Shown here: positions 1 through 13,500 of the stretch, piece after piece | How the letters are laid out: each line of letters opens with the position of its first letter | Numbering within the stretch: position 1 is the first letter of the stretch | NCBI RefSeq assembly: GCF_003589595.1 | Contig: NW_020653333.1 | Span: forward strand, 1,177,299 to 1,241,298 | Direction of reading: 5' to 3' | DNA from: Hyposmocoma kahamanoa | Taxonomy: Eukaryota > Arthropoda > Insecta > Lepidoptera > Cosmopterigidae | Length of the DNA stretch: 64,000 bases | Notes under the pieces: model-generated | What the model was told of the DNA's origin: nothing | The model's database searches: none | The model's input: the letters and a program-made list of their open reading frames with translations, nothing else | Program-made: the position numbers and the translations under genes

Positions 1-244
1 ATTACTCTACCGACAAGAGAGAGTGTAGTTCCTTAATAAGAAGATCTTATTAACGTACGAGTAATACGATATACTTGGTACTTGGTGTAACGGGCTAGTG
101 TCTCACGAAACTTTCATTAATTTCTCACAAGTTGCGTTAGATCTTAAAACTGTACAGCCGGAAAGATAAGCCAGTTTGACCGGGCATTTGGGTAAAAAGG
201 TCGGACACTACATTTTTAAATATATTGTGTCGTCTTTTTTATAA

Positions 245-475
245 TACCAAGTGACGGGACGAACAAATCGTGCGCCTGTTGGTAAGCGACACCTGTCCAT
301 AACTGTGCCGCTCAGAGCTTTTAATCGCAAAGATCTGAGAGGCACTGCCACCCTAAATAAGTTCTATGTGCTTGTAAATTTCACTAGCACCCGTCAAAAC
401 CGGAACGCTCATATCGGAAATGGGTAAAGCGGCAGTACTTACTTCCTTGGACGAACTCTTTATTTATCAAAAAAT
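245..475 (+). repeat. dispersed repeat family A, copy 1
   Basis: The copy starts near AAGTGACGGGACGAAC and ends near the GGACGAACTCTTT motif. The same order of motifs (GGTAAGCGAC, AGAGCTTT, GCAAAGATCTGAG, GGCACTGCCAC, GGACGAACTC) recurs at about ten places in the window on both strands. I see no coding sequence and no terminal inverted repeat, so it is probably a non-autonomous retroelement, but the class is undetermined. Confidence 0.7.
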
Positions 476-1304
476 CTTGTTTTCTAAATTCTAATTAAAA
501 ATAATAAATTCTAATGAAATAACAATAACATTGAATAAATCAGTTTTGTTTATTATTAGTCACCGATTAACGCGTCAAGAAGTCCCGCTCGCCCGAACGA
601 CCACGGCACTGGGCCAATATATCGATTCAAAAAGCCACAGCTGTTTACAGTTGGCAGCACACTAGGTAAACCTGCCCGGTTTTAGGGTTTTAACAAATGA
701 ATTCCAAAATTGAATATTCAATTTTGGGATTCGTTACGTTATACTTTGCATAACGATTATGTTTTAATAATAATAGCAATTTATGTATCTATTTAATACG
801 TCATGTAATTATGTAAAAGTAGTGTAGTTATAAAATTTCGTAAGTGGCAAATGTTATGTTAAATTAAATAAAATAATAAATTAAATACTTATGACAAAAG
901 TTTTTTTTTAATAAAGTGCTCATTTGACCTCCATCTCACCTGGTGGAAAGTGACGATGAGATCGACGATGGAGCATGCATAAGTCTGCAATTATTAAGAA
1001 TACTGTGTATTGCATATTACGGCTGTGGTGGTAGTGGAATTCCCTGCCTGCAGACTTATTCCGTAAACGTTATAACTTGAGCCTTTTCAAGGCGAGAGTG
1101 ACTAAGCATTATTTATGTGTGCATTAGTGATGCAACCGAAGTGTCATAACGAAAACAGGAACGGAAACAGATCTCAGAAGTAAATCTTAGCAGAAACGGA
1201 AACGAAAGCGGATGCGGGAGCGAAAGTGTAAATACTATAAAGATCTCAATGAAATACATTGAGAAAAGAGGGCTTGATTTTTGGTATATACATAATTTGC
1301 TCTT

Positions 1305-1345
1305 TTTTGGCCATTGCCCAACAGTGGGCTAGAACAGGCTTATAA
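1305..1345 (+). mobile_element. RTE-type LINE 3' tail fragment
   Basis: The short motif GCCCAACAGTGGGCTAG followed by an ACAGGCTTAT tail resembles the 3' end of lepidopteran RTE LINEs, which usually carry a CAGCAGTGGGC motif and an AT-rich end. Only the tail remains. Assignment rests on recall of the motif. Confidence 0.35.
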
Positions 1346-2522
1346 AAAAGATTGCACTTAAATCAACACAAAACTGCTAAAACCCACTCACTCCACCGCC
1401 CAGCTATACGCGTACGCGTCTAATCCATCGCGAACGTTATAAACTTCCGATGAAAGTTGCGGAAGCAGAAATGGAAACAGATATGAAAAAGCTTGCGGAA
1501 CTTCCGCAGTTGCGGAAGCAGAAGCAGAGGTCTGTTGCATCACTAGTGTCCATGCTTCATTGTCGGCCTCATCGTCACTTTCTATCAGGTGAAATGGAGG
1601 TCAAAGTGGAGGTGCGCACTTATTTTTTTCATGTAAAAACATAAGTAATCGTAAAAAATGAAACTTTTTTTAAATTAACGAACATCACAATCTGTGTTCC
1701 TCCTGAATAATTTTGATCTTCGAATTAAGAACTCCATTTACTATTAAAACAATTTATTTCTTAAATTAAAGGGCGTCATTAATTACTGAGCAAGTAGTCG
1801 GTTAATGAACGATGTCAACCATTTTTCACGACTGTCATTTGATATGTCGGATAAAATAGGCATCCTTTGCTAACATGTCGAACTAAAATGGTCGCTAAAT
1901 ATTATCGACTATGTAACACCTTAACCTATCTAAAAATAATTTAATATACACCACTAATTGCTAATTAGTTTGATGTTGTACAATTATCAAAAGTAAACGT
2001 GAGCTGCTTGTATTGGACAGACTTTGGTCTGCGCTAGATTTCCGAGGTCACTTGTGAAACCGCCTTTTGTTGATATCACTTATGTGGAACATATCAAGTA
2101 CACATTACAAATTAATTGTAATATTAGTTTACAATCATAGCTAATTACTGTACTCAGAACGAACTGGCATACAATCCGAAAAAGTCCATCAATATTTTTG
2201 TCATAAAGTGTGAAACAAACTATATTGAATACCGGAGATGTTGTGGGTCGTAAACGATTAAACCACAAAGTAGCATACATTAACCTTGCTTGTAATAAGG
2301 CCACATCTGAAAAATTACAACTTTTCAAGAGAGATGTTAAAGATTTAAGCAACATAAACAAAATAAAGTAAGGCAACTACAAAATACGGCAACATCTCAT
2401 TAAACAAAATAATGAAAACTAAGATGCTTCAAGCGGCGGCGGGCTGCAGAGAGCTGCGGCGGGCGCACTTTATAAAATGCAATATACTATAGAACATGGT
2501 CTCTACTAAATAAAGTATAGTA

Positions 2523-2930
2523 GATCTTTGTATTAATAATTATAATTATTAATACAAAGATCGAAAAATTCCTTCGATCCGGCCGGATTCAAACCGACGT
2601 CTTCTTGCATAGCAACTAAGCCACGGAACGATCCAGCGGACCACACGAATTTTTCTATATGTTTGTTGTCGTGTCTTTGTCTTTGGTTTTTTCAACGACT
2701 TTTTAATCGTAGCGCCATCTATGAGAAATCTTAAGTATTTCATCACCCAGTTAGATACCTTGACAGCTACCGGTCCTGGCTAGAGATGTCGCTGTTCATT
2801 GTATTTAAATTTTTATTGAATTGATATTAAATTATTTTTTATGTAAAATTACTCCACTAATTTGTTATCGAACACTTTTGACGTATGATCACGTGTGGCT
2901 TTATTATGGATAAGTATACATACATATATA
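2523..2930. repeat. tRNA-like SINE family D, copy 1, with palindromic junction
   Basis: The copy starts with a perfect 40-bp palindrome (2523-2562). It continues with a segment whose minus strand carries a tRNA-like B box (GGTTTGAATCC at about 2588), and then the family-specific blocks CGACTTTTT..CGTAGCGCCATCT and GATCACGTGTGGC. Related blocks recur near 4950, 23100, 30990, 53210 and 54200. Confidence 0.55.
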
Positions 2931-3058
2931 CATTGTTTCTAAGTGCTTGTTTTTTTACATTGTTTCATGTGCATACATTTTTTCTTATTTTTATTTATTG
3001 TATAAACGTTTATGACGAGAAAATAATCAGATGGTAACGCCTAGCTGCTTTTTTTTAT

Positions 3059-3240
3059 GTCACCAAGTGACGGGATGAACAAGTCGTGCGCCTGGTGTTA
3101 AGCGACCCGCCTGTCCATAACAGGTGCAGTGCCACTAAGAGCTTTGAATAGCAAAGATCTGAGGGACACTGTCACTACGCCTGTCACCCTGAGACATAAG
3201 TTGAAAAGTCCCACGTGTCTGTAATTTCTCCAACAGTTTG
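3059..3240 (+). repeat. dispersed repeat family A, copy 2
   Basis: This partial copy contains AAGTGACGGGATGAAC, the AGAGCTTTGAATAGCAAAGATCTGAG block and GACATAAGTTG. It lacks the GGACGAACTCTTT end seen in copies 1 and 3. Confidence 0.7.
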
Positions 3241-4339
3241 CTTGAAGTTTCTTGCGTATTTCTATTTTATTTTTCGAAGTGCTCATTCAAAAGTAGTAGG
3301 ATCACTAAAATTGTAAATAATGCGAATTTTTAGCCATGATTTTCTAGAGGTTTTCAAGTTAACGAGTTTAGCAAGTTTATTTGCTTACTGTGCTTACTAT
3401 TTACGTTTACATTTTTTTTATTTTCTTATTAATAAATAGTGCAAAGGGAACTTAAATCTAGACTGCCAAAGTGTAAGAAAACTTTAGCTTTGGTTTGACA
3501 GTACATCGGTACATTCACCATCTATTATATTCTCATTCATAACCAGATAAAAAATCCTCTAAACGATCTGTCACTGTAAAAACCACTTCGTATAAAAAGA
3601 AATATCCCGAAAGTGATATTCTCGAATAATATTTAGCAATTGTGCGCTGATATCGTGGACCGCGTCGCCGTACAAAAGGGCGAACTGGAGGGTGTTGACC
3701 CCTAATAAGCGCAGCAGCGAGTCTGATAGCGCGCTAGTGGGCTCGAATCGAAGTTCGGAACACTATTGGACACTTCCACCAGAAGGACTTATTATAGGAA
3801 AGGTTTCATGACACGATTTTCAAATTCGGCACCCGTGGTCTAATAAAGCCACATGAGCAAAATGACACTTGCCTCAAAAGAGAGGTTTACAGATTCTACG
3901 AACGAAAGTAATTGATAATTTTTTATGCTTCAATAGGATAATTCAAGTTTCACATAACGTCGGGGATAATGAGTAACTAGCATTTGATTATGAGTTTCCA
4001 TTTTGCATTTCCATTTCCGCGTAAATGTCGTGGCAAGGATTTAAGGGAATCTATTGTTATCAGTCTGTATGCAACATTAACTATTTATTTATCACACACA
4101 GTAATACGAACAGAACATAATAATATAACAATATTGTTGGAACAACAACAGTGCGTGGAAGGAGCAGGCTCAGTTTAATCCTTGTGGCTGTATACCACGT
4201 GTACTAATTTTCAGCCTGACCTTATTGACACATTGTTTTTCAGAACATAATCCAATTTAACTACACCACCGTCACGAAGAACTTCGAATATTATTATATA
4301 AATCTGTTGAAATTATTAATAACTTTTTATAAAAAAGTT

Positions 4340-4930
4340 ATCATCATCAGCTTACACGCATCCATTGCTGGATATAAGCCTCGCCTAGAGCACGTCAACT
4401 TTCCCGGTCTTGCGCCTCCCGCATCCAGCCACTGTCGGCCACCTTGCTCAGGTCGTCCGTCCATCTTGCCGCAGGGCGTCTCACACCACGTTTTCCTTGA
4501 CGTGGTCGCCATTCCTGAATAAGTCTGTTTCATCGGCGATCAACCCTCCTGCAGACATGGCCGGCCCACTGCCACTTAAGCTTACTGATTTTGCGAGTTA
4601 TGTCGGCCACTTTAGTTCTCTGACGTTAGGGATTCAGTCCATCAGAGAAATCCCAAGCATAGCTCACTCCATCGCAAGCTGAGCGACCTTGAATTTGTGG
4701 ACGAGGCCTGTTGTTAATGTCCACGTCTCGGCTGCGTAGGATATAACTGATAGAACGCAGTTTAATTGCCTTAGTTTTTAGGCTTTGTGAGAATTGACGA
4801 CCTGAAGATCGGCTATTGGCTTGGAAGAGTGGCTAAGCTTCTCAAATGCCGCTCAGCCCAAACGAATTCTCCTGTCGGCTTCCATCTCGAAGTTGTGCTT
4901 GCCAAGCTGGATATTTTTGCCAATGTGATG
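4340..4930 (-). pseudogene. decayed RTE-type LINE reverse-transcriptase C-terminus
   Basis: On the minus strand a broken frame reads KISKLKWQWAGHVCRRVDRR before a stop (about 4580-4520). After a frame change come EWRPR, RRPAARWTDDL and GEAYIQQWM. The WQWAGH, W-R-P, RRP..RW-DDL and QQWM sequence is the hallmark of the C-terminal end of RTE-clade non-LTR retrotransposon polyproteins, and the tail CTGATGATG on the same strand fits their 3' end. Several stops and frameshifts show it is dead. The match is by family motif only. Confidence 0.7.
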
Positions 4931-5093
4931 ACTACACTAGTTTGTTATAACACTTAGAAAATTCCTTCGATTTTAATTTTAACGACTTTTTTGCCGTAGC
5001 GCCATCTGATAGAAATCTGTTGTTTCATATAGTTCGTATTGCGACTTTCATGTGATCAACACTTTTGACTTATGGTCACATGTGGCTTTTTGT
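4930..5093. repeat. SINE family D fragment, copy 2
   Basis: Contains the blocks AAATTCCTTCGAT, CGACTTTTTTGCCGTAGCGCC and GTTTCATATAGTTCGTATTG followed by GGTCACATGTGGC, matching the 3' two-thirds of copy 1. The tRNA-like head is lost. Confidence 0.5.
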
Positions 5094-5360
5094 ATAATAC
5101 TAAGTGACGGGACGAACACGTCGTGTGCCTGGTGGTAAGCGTCACGCCTGTCCCGAACAGTTGTAGCGCCACTCAGACCTTCAAATCACAAAGATCTCAG
5201 GGGTACTGCCACTGCGTCCGGCACCCTGAGACATAAGTTGACAAGTCCCATGTGCCTGTAATTTCACCAGGACCCTTATACCCTTACAAACCGGAACGCA
5301 GTAATGTGGCAGTACTTCTCTGGACAAACTCTTTCGCAAGGAGCTCTACTGCTACTATTT
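5094..5360 (+). repeat. dispersed repeat family A, copy 3
   Basis: A fairly complete copy, running from the AAGTGACGGGACGAAC head to a GAACTCTTTCGCAAGGAGCTCTACTGC end. It abuts the SINE D fragment immediately upstream. Confidence 0.7.
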
Positions 5361-7302
5361 ATCACAACGAGGGCACGATGTCAAATAAGCGTCATCAGCC
5401 TCCATCGGGGTACTTTCCTTAGAACAAGTTCAGATATCTGATGTCAAAGGTTCCTTCACCAAACTGAGATATGGCAACAACAGAAGACATTTATCATGTG
5501 ATAATGAAGTGTGGAGTGAAGTATGTGTAGGAGTGAGGTGTTAAGACAATAGATTCCGGGCTTAACGTTGTGTGCATTAGGCATGTGCAACAGCATCTAA
5601 GGAGGCCAGGATGTTATATAACGTAGTGAAATTCGCTATAACTAGATTGTAATACCTTAGTATCGCTCCTATGAGAAAAAATCCACAGCCCGACTTCTCG
5701 GCTTCGGTAGTTAGTGCCAACCAGCAGGCTGATTTTAATTCAAATGGGAATCGATCCGATCGGGTAGCCCATCCGAGTCTTGAAATCAGATAGGTTTCCG
5801 AGCGAGAAGATGAACCTGATTCCTACTATATCTTTCTAATTTGTGGGTTAAATCAATATTGTTCTGATTTGAAATGTCAAAAGTTTCCGATCGACTAGTT
5901 GTGAATCACAATTATGCGCCTCGACTCCGATCTGGAGAGGCAATCAAAATCAAGCTGCTGCACAATCTTGCGCAAGTCACACCCGTTTACGGCCCGCAAC
6001 ATTGACAATGTCATATATTCGTTACACTGTAGGACGTACCGTTTCTATGGCCATTTCTTGAAACACACCTACATTGTACTTATTATAAAATTATCAACGG
6101 AAGTGCTCACTCATTTCATTTTGCAATATCCATATATCTTGAAAAATGCACTTACGTCACATATAATTGTGTATCCTGCTTAGATAAGATATATTTTTAT
6201 AAAGCTTATTATTTTAGGTACAAGACATTTTCTCACATAATGTAACTAGAATTCTACTCTCCATGTCACAACTAACGCATTCGTACGTTGGTAACTTTCG
6301 AGATATTGGCACCTGAAATAGTTATTCTGTTCTTTGACAAATGTCAAAAACCTACGCCGATTTTAGTCGTTTCTTGACCGTGGACCACCTGCCTGATTCA
6401 CCTGAGTGGAGCACGGGCAATTATTTCTTCACGTGGCACACCTCTTACGTATAAAATAGAAATACACAAAACTTATGTTGATGGTGGTCCACCTCAAACA
6501 TTAACAGTTTGATGCTGGCCATTATAATATACATATTTATCGTTTTAAAACATACTCGTATATTTATAACTTACAGTTTGATACACAGAAAGCCTTTTTT
6601 ATGTTTATTGCGCGATATTTATTAATATTATTATTACTTATCTAACTAAATCCACAAATTTTACAATACTTATAAAACTTGTATATCGTTGGCTAAACTG
6701 GAAAATGAATATAAAGATAAAAGAAACATACAATTGTCTCTATCATTTTAAGACATCAACAACAATATTTTCTTATTATTGCCACCTATTCTCAGAACAA
6801 AATTAAGTTCTTCACTACTCGTATTTTGGTCCTTCAAGCAACAACTGTCAACAAATTCAATTCATCAAACCGGTTACGTTAGTTATGATGAGGAGAGCAG
6901 AATTGTAGAGCACGTTGAAGTACGTTTCGTAATAAATATTCTATCCTCTCTGGTCTCAAATGACGCACTAAACGTAAAGGGCGGAATTAGAAAGGAGTGC
7001 AAAGTACTAACCATAATACTTGTATGCAATGGTATGTCCCTTAGAGGAATGATGTCTGACGCAACAACGCCTTGAGCTTTGCCCATACGCTGATGTAACT
7101 CATGCGCACCATTACAAGCGAACAACATCCATTCTGTTTTGAAAATAAGAATCAAGTTGCACTTATCAGTGAGTCTTAATTCGAGTAACAAGAAAACAGG
7201 CTTGTTTTTATCTGCCTTGTTTTGATATAGCGAGTATTTTTGACGTAGCGACACACCCGCGTTTTCGACGAATCACGAGACGCCGTGCGAACACTCCCCC
7301 GC

Positions 7303-7309
7303 TATATAA
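7303..7309 (+). promoter_or_regulatory. TATA box of Pepck
   Basis: TATATAA lies in a locally GC-rich stretch 259 bases before the Pepck start codon. A possible initiator with A at about 7330 lies some 27 bases downstream, the usual spacing. That would give a 5' UTR of about 240 bases. PEPCK genes of animals are hormonally and nutritionally regulated and often have a TATA box. The role here is inferred from position and motif. Confidence 0.55.
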
Positions 7310-7567
7310 TTGCGCGCGAGCAACTTCTCAAACATTCCTCGTTTGACAGCGCGTTAATACACTTCTAATTATTAAATGGGTGATAGATTAAACATAATTG
7401 GGTACTATAGATGGCTGATATTCTTATTTAGCTTCAGTAATTTCGATAAAATTTAGTCGCGATATATTTTTTTAGTCTTTTTTTAAATAATCAGAAAGTA
7501 TTATTCGGAATTTTTGTCCGTAAAAATTAGTTTTTTTTTACTTGAAATAATTAAAATACTCATCAAG

Positions 7568-10500
7568 ATGCTGCACTTCAAAGCCATTCCAGAAGACTAC
7601 GTGCTGAAGGCCGCCAAGTGAGTTCCTTTAAATATTTTGGTTTTTACCAGCATTACTCAACAAACAATTTTAATAGGTATTTGCACGCCTACCTATTATC
7701 CTAACAAATTATCCCGTTTTGAAATTTTAGTCAAAGCCAAAGGAAAAAAAACCATTTTATTGCCTAGGTAAAATAAATTTACACTTGAAAAAGTCATTTT
7801 TTAAGTCACTCTTGTTAGTTCTTCTCAGTAGAATAATGAACAAGAAACTCTAGGGGTTGCTCTCTTCAAATGAACTTAAATGCTGTGGAATACATTTTGA
7901 ATTAAATTTGTGTGGAACCTATAGCCATATCGACATTTCATGCATCTTTGTCTTTACTATAACGTAACGCTAAAGTCTTAAATGTATTTTCCAGTTTTTT
8001 CTTTGTTATAATTTTTATAACGTATCTGTATTAATTATATATCTGATCACTGATCGATTACGCATTACGAACCTTCACATGCGGTTCCCAATTCGATTCC
8101 TAATGAAACCCATTTACAACTGATACATCGAACTCTACATCGTAATGCAGAACGTGATTCTTCTTTTTGACAACTTTATTTAGCGAAAACTATCTCTGTG
8201 ATTCGACGAAAAACGACGAACTCGGGGCACTTTAATCATTCCAGTGCGCTGTTGATTAGGTCTAGATTCCATTTTTTCGAAGGAGGCGAAATACTCCTTG
8301 CATTTTGAAACTGGTTTCGGAACACGATTACGGCAAAGCCCAGATGGAAAAAAAACCCTTTTTAAGGCAAAAGCTTAGAGGACGGAAAAGGATGTACCTA
8401 CTTTGAAATACACTCTCGAAGTAAAGTTAGCTTTTTTAAACATTTAGGAACAACTCCGTTTTGAAAAACAAGTGATTCAATTAACTATTATTTATATTCT
8501 TGGGATATACATAATTTATTGAAGCGGTTGAATTTTTGATTTAATAATTCATTTAATGGACTTTGTCTGACTCAAATATATATTTATATCATTTTCCAGT
8601 TAACGCGAAATGAATGAGTCTTAAGTTACATGAAAATCGTTTTACCGCGTATTGACTTCGAAATTTCAAGAAGACGTGTATTTTTTTCGACAAAAAATTG
8701 AATAACGTTAGGAAATGAAACTATTTTTCCGGATTTAAACTCAGTCAAACGTGACCAGTCAACCGTGACCACAGGATCGGTAAAGGGCCCGAACTGGTGG
8801 TTTGTTTGAAAAAACAAATATACGCGATGTAAATCCGGAAAAATAGTTTCATTTTCTATGTGTAACAATCGCGAAAACCTAAGAACTCGATTAAATAACG
8901 TTTTTAATCTTGTGAATATTACATTATAACATACAAATGTGTTGATATATCGGGCTATATTATGTAATACTTTTAACTCTGACCTCTCATTGAAAATCTA
9001 ATGGAATGGCTATTTTTATAAAGTCATAGATACATAGAGATGTATGGTACCTGTTTTTTAATTTAATGTCGTTGGTAGAGACCAATAACATAAAATTTAA
9101 AAAACAGGTTGTCGCCACAAATGAGTTTCATTAAAACTATATGTACGAATAAATTAGCAAGTTATTATACGAAGACTCTACTCTGATTGATCGATTAGTT
9201 GTTTCCATTAGTTTGGAAGTCATATCACCAAGCAAATCATAAGCATATGTATATAACTGCAGGAGGTTTGGTAAACTAGAACCGTCTCCCTTTTTGGAGA
9301 AGTAGAGCTCCTTGTGGAAGAGTTCGTCCAGGAAAATACTGCCACCTTACCTATTTCTGCCGCCAAACAGTGATGTGAGTATTACTGCGTTTCGGTTTTG
9401 AAGGGTAAACGTTGCTGGTGAAATTACAGGCACATGGGACTTTTTAACTGATGCCTCAGGGTAACGGGTGCATTGGCAGTGCCCATCTTTGCGATTTAAA
9501 GCTCTGAGTGGCACTGCAACTGTTATGAACATGCGTGTCGCTTACCGCCAGGCGCACGACTTGTTCGTCCCGTCACTTAGTATCATTGCAACCTCACTCA
9601 GGGCCCCAGAATCTAACAAGGCCTCGGCTTTGCCAGGCGGAAAATACCTACTTATAGACTTAAAAATCTAAAAGCAGAACCATTCGAGTTTTAATAACAC
9701 CATTAAAAAAACTGTTTGATGTCTGTGACAGACCGATAAAGATTACAACGCCCTTTCTATTTCGTCCGCTACAGACGACTCTAATTAAGCAGATAATTTC
9801 AAAAATGCATGTGCGTGGCAATTATATTAAAACGTCCTGAGGTGAGGTGAGGTGTAAGTATGGCAGTTTAATGTGAAGTCCGATTATACTTAGGCAGAGC
9901 AAGACAGTTCCATCAAGCATTAGATTATAATATTAATTCTATAGTTTATTTGTCCATAGATGCGCACAGTTGGCTCTGGGCTGCAGCCGTGCGGCGCACC
10001 AAACTGCACTGCGCGGTGTTACGGTACCCAACCCCCAGATTGCTGCACTAACTCCTAAGGTAATAATTACAAAAAAAAAATATCTTCATTATTGAAGGTT
10101 TTTCGATGTAAGACTTTTATTGAGTACTAGTACCTAATAATTTGCCAAATAGTACATCTACATGCTACCATAAATCAATGAGTGACTTGGGTTGCTAGAT
10201 TCAGAAGCCCTAAACAATCAAACCCAGTGGAACTCTTGACTCTGTATCTGAAAGCGCCTGTTTGTAGTTCTCTAAATATGTTTTTTTTTCTTAGGTCCGC
10301 GCATTCGTGGAACGCAGCGCAGCTCTATGCCAACCCGAGCATGTGCACGTGTGCGACGGTTCTGAGGCCGAAGCCGGAGCCTTACTGCAGGTCATGCAGC
10401 TCCAGGGCGCGATCAAGCGCCTGCCAAAATATGATAACTGGTAAGTGGTAACAACTTGCTTTATGGACCGAACAATATAACATAACGAACAACGTAGACC

Positions 10501-13500
10501 AAATATGTAATTGTGCAGCAGAATATTCGGTATGCGGTATCTAGACCAAACTCCTCAATATCCCACCTGTCGTTGCTTTTGTCACTTTTTGGGGTTTGCA
10601 GGTTTGTTTAGGTACTTGTGGCTACAAATAACTAATCTGATCAATTGTGCAAGACGTTTCGACAACTATTCACTAACGCATACTTCTTATCACAGCTGGC
10701 TAACTCGCACAGACCCGGCAGACGTGGCTCGCGTGGAATCCCGCACCTTCATCTGCTCTGAAGACGAGCGAGACGTAGTGCCTGCAGCTCGAGCGGGTCA
10801 AAAATCTGCCCTTGGGAATTACATTTCGCCCAAATTGTATGACAAAGCTATTTCTGAGCGGTTCCCGGGTTGCATGCGAGGTAAGGACAACTCAGAATTT
10901 TTATTGAGGGCAGTAAAAATATTTCTCTTTGTTTAGAAACCACAGAAGATTACCATTCGAATTACTTATGTACAGGGTATTTTGTAATTAAAAGCAAAAT
11001 CTTCAAGGAGTTTCTTCTTCTATATATAATATGCCATATTAATAGTATTATATTTCTACAGTGCAAAACCAAGCCATAAATAACAGAATAGTATTCAATA
11101 GCAATTGCCCATTACCTAGCCAATGAAGTAATTTTGGTGTGTAACTTGACGAAATTTTGCTTGTTCTTAAGGTCGCACAATGTATGTGATCCCATTCTCG
11201 ATGGGCCCTGTCGGATCTCCTCTCTCCAAGATCGGTGTGGAGATCACCGACTCGCCCTACGTTGTCTACTCCATGCGTATTATGACTAGGATTGGTAAGT
11301 TGTGACTTTGGATATATGTATCCCCATGATTTCCCGTGTGTTAATCGATTGTATATAAGACCGCTTGAAAACATCTTGTGTTTCTACTATCGTCTCTCAT
11401 CGGTTCCTTAATCACTTGGATTAAGGAATTTAGAAGAAAACCAGTAACGCCTTGTCTTACATGTAGTATAGAACAATGATCAATTGCTGTGACTGTTACT
11501 ACAGGCAGCAAAGTCCTTGAAGCCCTTCGCAAGGACGAGAACTTCGTGCGTTGCCTACACGCTGTCGGCACGCAAGGGACGCCTGGTTGGCCATGTGACC
11601 CCGCAAATACCATCATCCTGCACAAGCCTATTGACAACGAAATTGTCAGCTATGGTGAGTGATTAGATATCTTATTAGCTCAGTGCGCAACATTAGAGCC
11701 GATGTGTGATGATGTGGCTAAAGGTTCTGCGCTATTGTTTCTTCAAAATTTCGTACACTTTGGTCGATTTCAACAATCGTACCGAGGTATGAACGGTTTA
11801 GAGCGAAGATCTAGAAAACCATACCCTTTTTAATACATTCCAAACCAAACCAATCCAATCCCACTTTATACCACAGGCAGTGGTTATGGCGGCAACAGTC
11901 TACTGGGCAAGAAGTGTTTCGCTCTGCGTCTTGGCTCCGTGATTGCACGCCGAGAGGGCTGGCTCGCTGAGCATATGCTGGTTAGTACATTAGCTTATAC
12001 ATATTATATCTCTTGCTATGTAGTTCCAGGTTGTGACTTAACTAAGTACCTAAATTGTTCCTGTGGGTGTACACCCGTCCTTCATTCGGTTAACCCTTAT
12101 GGGTCCAGGTGGTAGGCAAAGACGTTTGTTTTTCAGCAATCGCTAATTCAGGACAAATTTTCATTTTGTACCTGATAGAGAGCTGCTTTAAGACTAATCT
12201 GCCAGGTACATGGTAGCCGAAATTTCCAAAATTTTAACTTTCCTCCGTTTTCCAGATCGTAGGCATCACAGACCCGAAAGGCCGTAAGCGCTACATCGCA
12301 GCTGCGTTCCCTTCCGCCTGCGGCAAGACCAATCTAGCCATGATGACGCCCACCCTGCCAGGGTACAAAGTCGAGTGCGTCGGCGACGACATCGCGTGGA
12401 TGAAATTCGATGAGAATGGTGTACTGAGGGCCATTAATCCTGAGAATGGATTCTTTGGAGTTGCACCTGGTAAGTTTTTATAATCATTCTAAGGCACTGT
12501 AGGTTCACAGTTGTCAAAGTGAATACATCTCTTATTTATTGTGTTTCGTCTACAGGAACTTCAGCCACTACTAACCCAATGGCAATGGCAACTGTGTTCA
12601 AAAACACCGTGTTCACAAATGTAGCTGAAACAAAAGACGGTGGCGTTTGGTGGGAAGGAATGAGCCCCGCACCTGAAGGTCTTACTGACTGGAAGGGACA
12701 ACCTTTCGACCCCAGCAAGAAGACTCCAGCTGCACATCCAAACTCAAGGTAAGTTGAACATGTTCAAACAGGTGCATATAAAGAGCTTTTAGTTTTCTTG
12801 TTATATCATCTATCACTCCTAATTTGTGAGGTAATGAAAAATTATTATTGTCGCAGATTCTGCTCTCCAGCAGCTCAATGCCCAATAATCGATGACAACT
12901 GGGAAAGTGCTGATGGAGTACCGATCTCAGCAATCTTGCTTGGTGGACGTAGACCCTCTGGTGTCCCATTGGTTGTGGAAGCTAGAGATTGGAAACATGG
13001 TGTCTTCATGGGTGCATCTATGAGATCTGAAGCTACTGCTGCTGCTGAATACAGCGTAAGTGAAACTTTCTTGTAATTTATAATTGGTTTTCATTGACAA
13101 GAAAACATAAGTATTGACATTTTCGTTTCTGCTTTGATTAGGGTAAAGTAGTTATGCACGATCCGTTCGCGATGCGTCCGTTCTTTGGCTACAACTTTGG
13201 CGAGTACCTGAAGCACTGGCTGTCGATGGCGCAACCTGGAAGACATATGCCTAAGATCTTCCACGTCAACTGGTTCCGGAAGGATGAACAGGTAAAATGA
13301 TCTAGATTTTTAATTTGAGATACTATTCTACTAATAGTAACATGTGATCTGATCGTTTCTTACCATTTTTAGGGCAAATTCCTCTGGCCCGGTTTTGGGG
13401 AAAACTCTCGCGTATTGGATTGGGTGCTGCGTCGCTGCGACAATGAACCTTGCCACATGGAAACCCCACTCGGTTACGTACCAGCTCCCGGCGCATTAAA

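Larger units (their letters stand above)
1..7250. other. repeat-rich intergenic region left of Pepck
   Basis: I find no conserved protein-coding exon here. The open frames are short and resemble nothing I recognise. The sequence holds three copies of the dispersed TGACGGGACGAAC repeat, pieces of a tRNA-like SINE with a perfect 40-bp palindrome at 2523-2562, an RTE-type LINE 3' tail around 1305-1345, and a decayed RTE reverse-transcriptase end at 4340-4930. Distal regulatory DNA for Pepck could lie here but cannot be recognised by eye. Confidence 0.6.

Noticed and set aside
6883..7254. 123-codon minus-strand ORF upstream of Pepck
   Set aside because: No recognisable domain, overlapping open frame on the other strand and no splice or family support; treated as chance.
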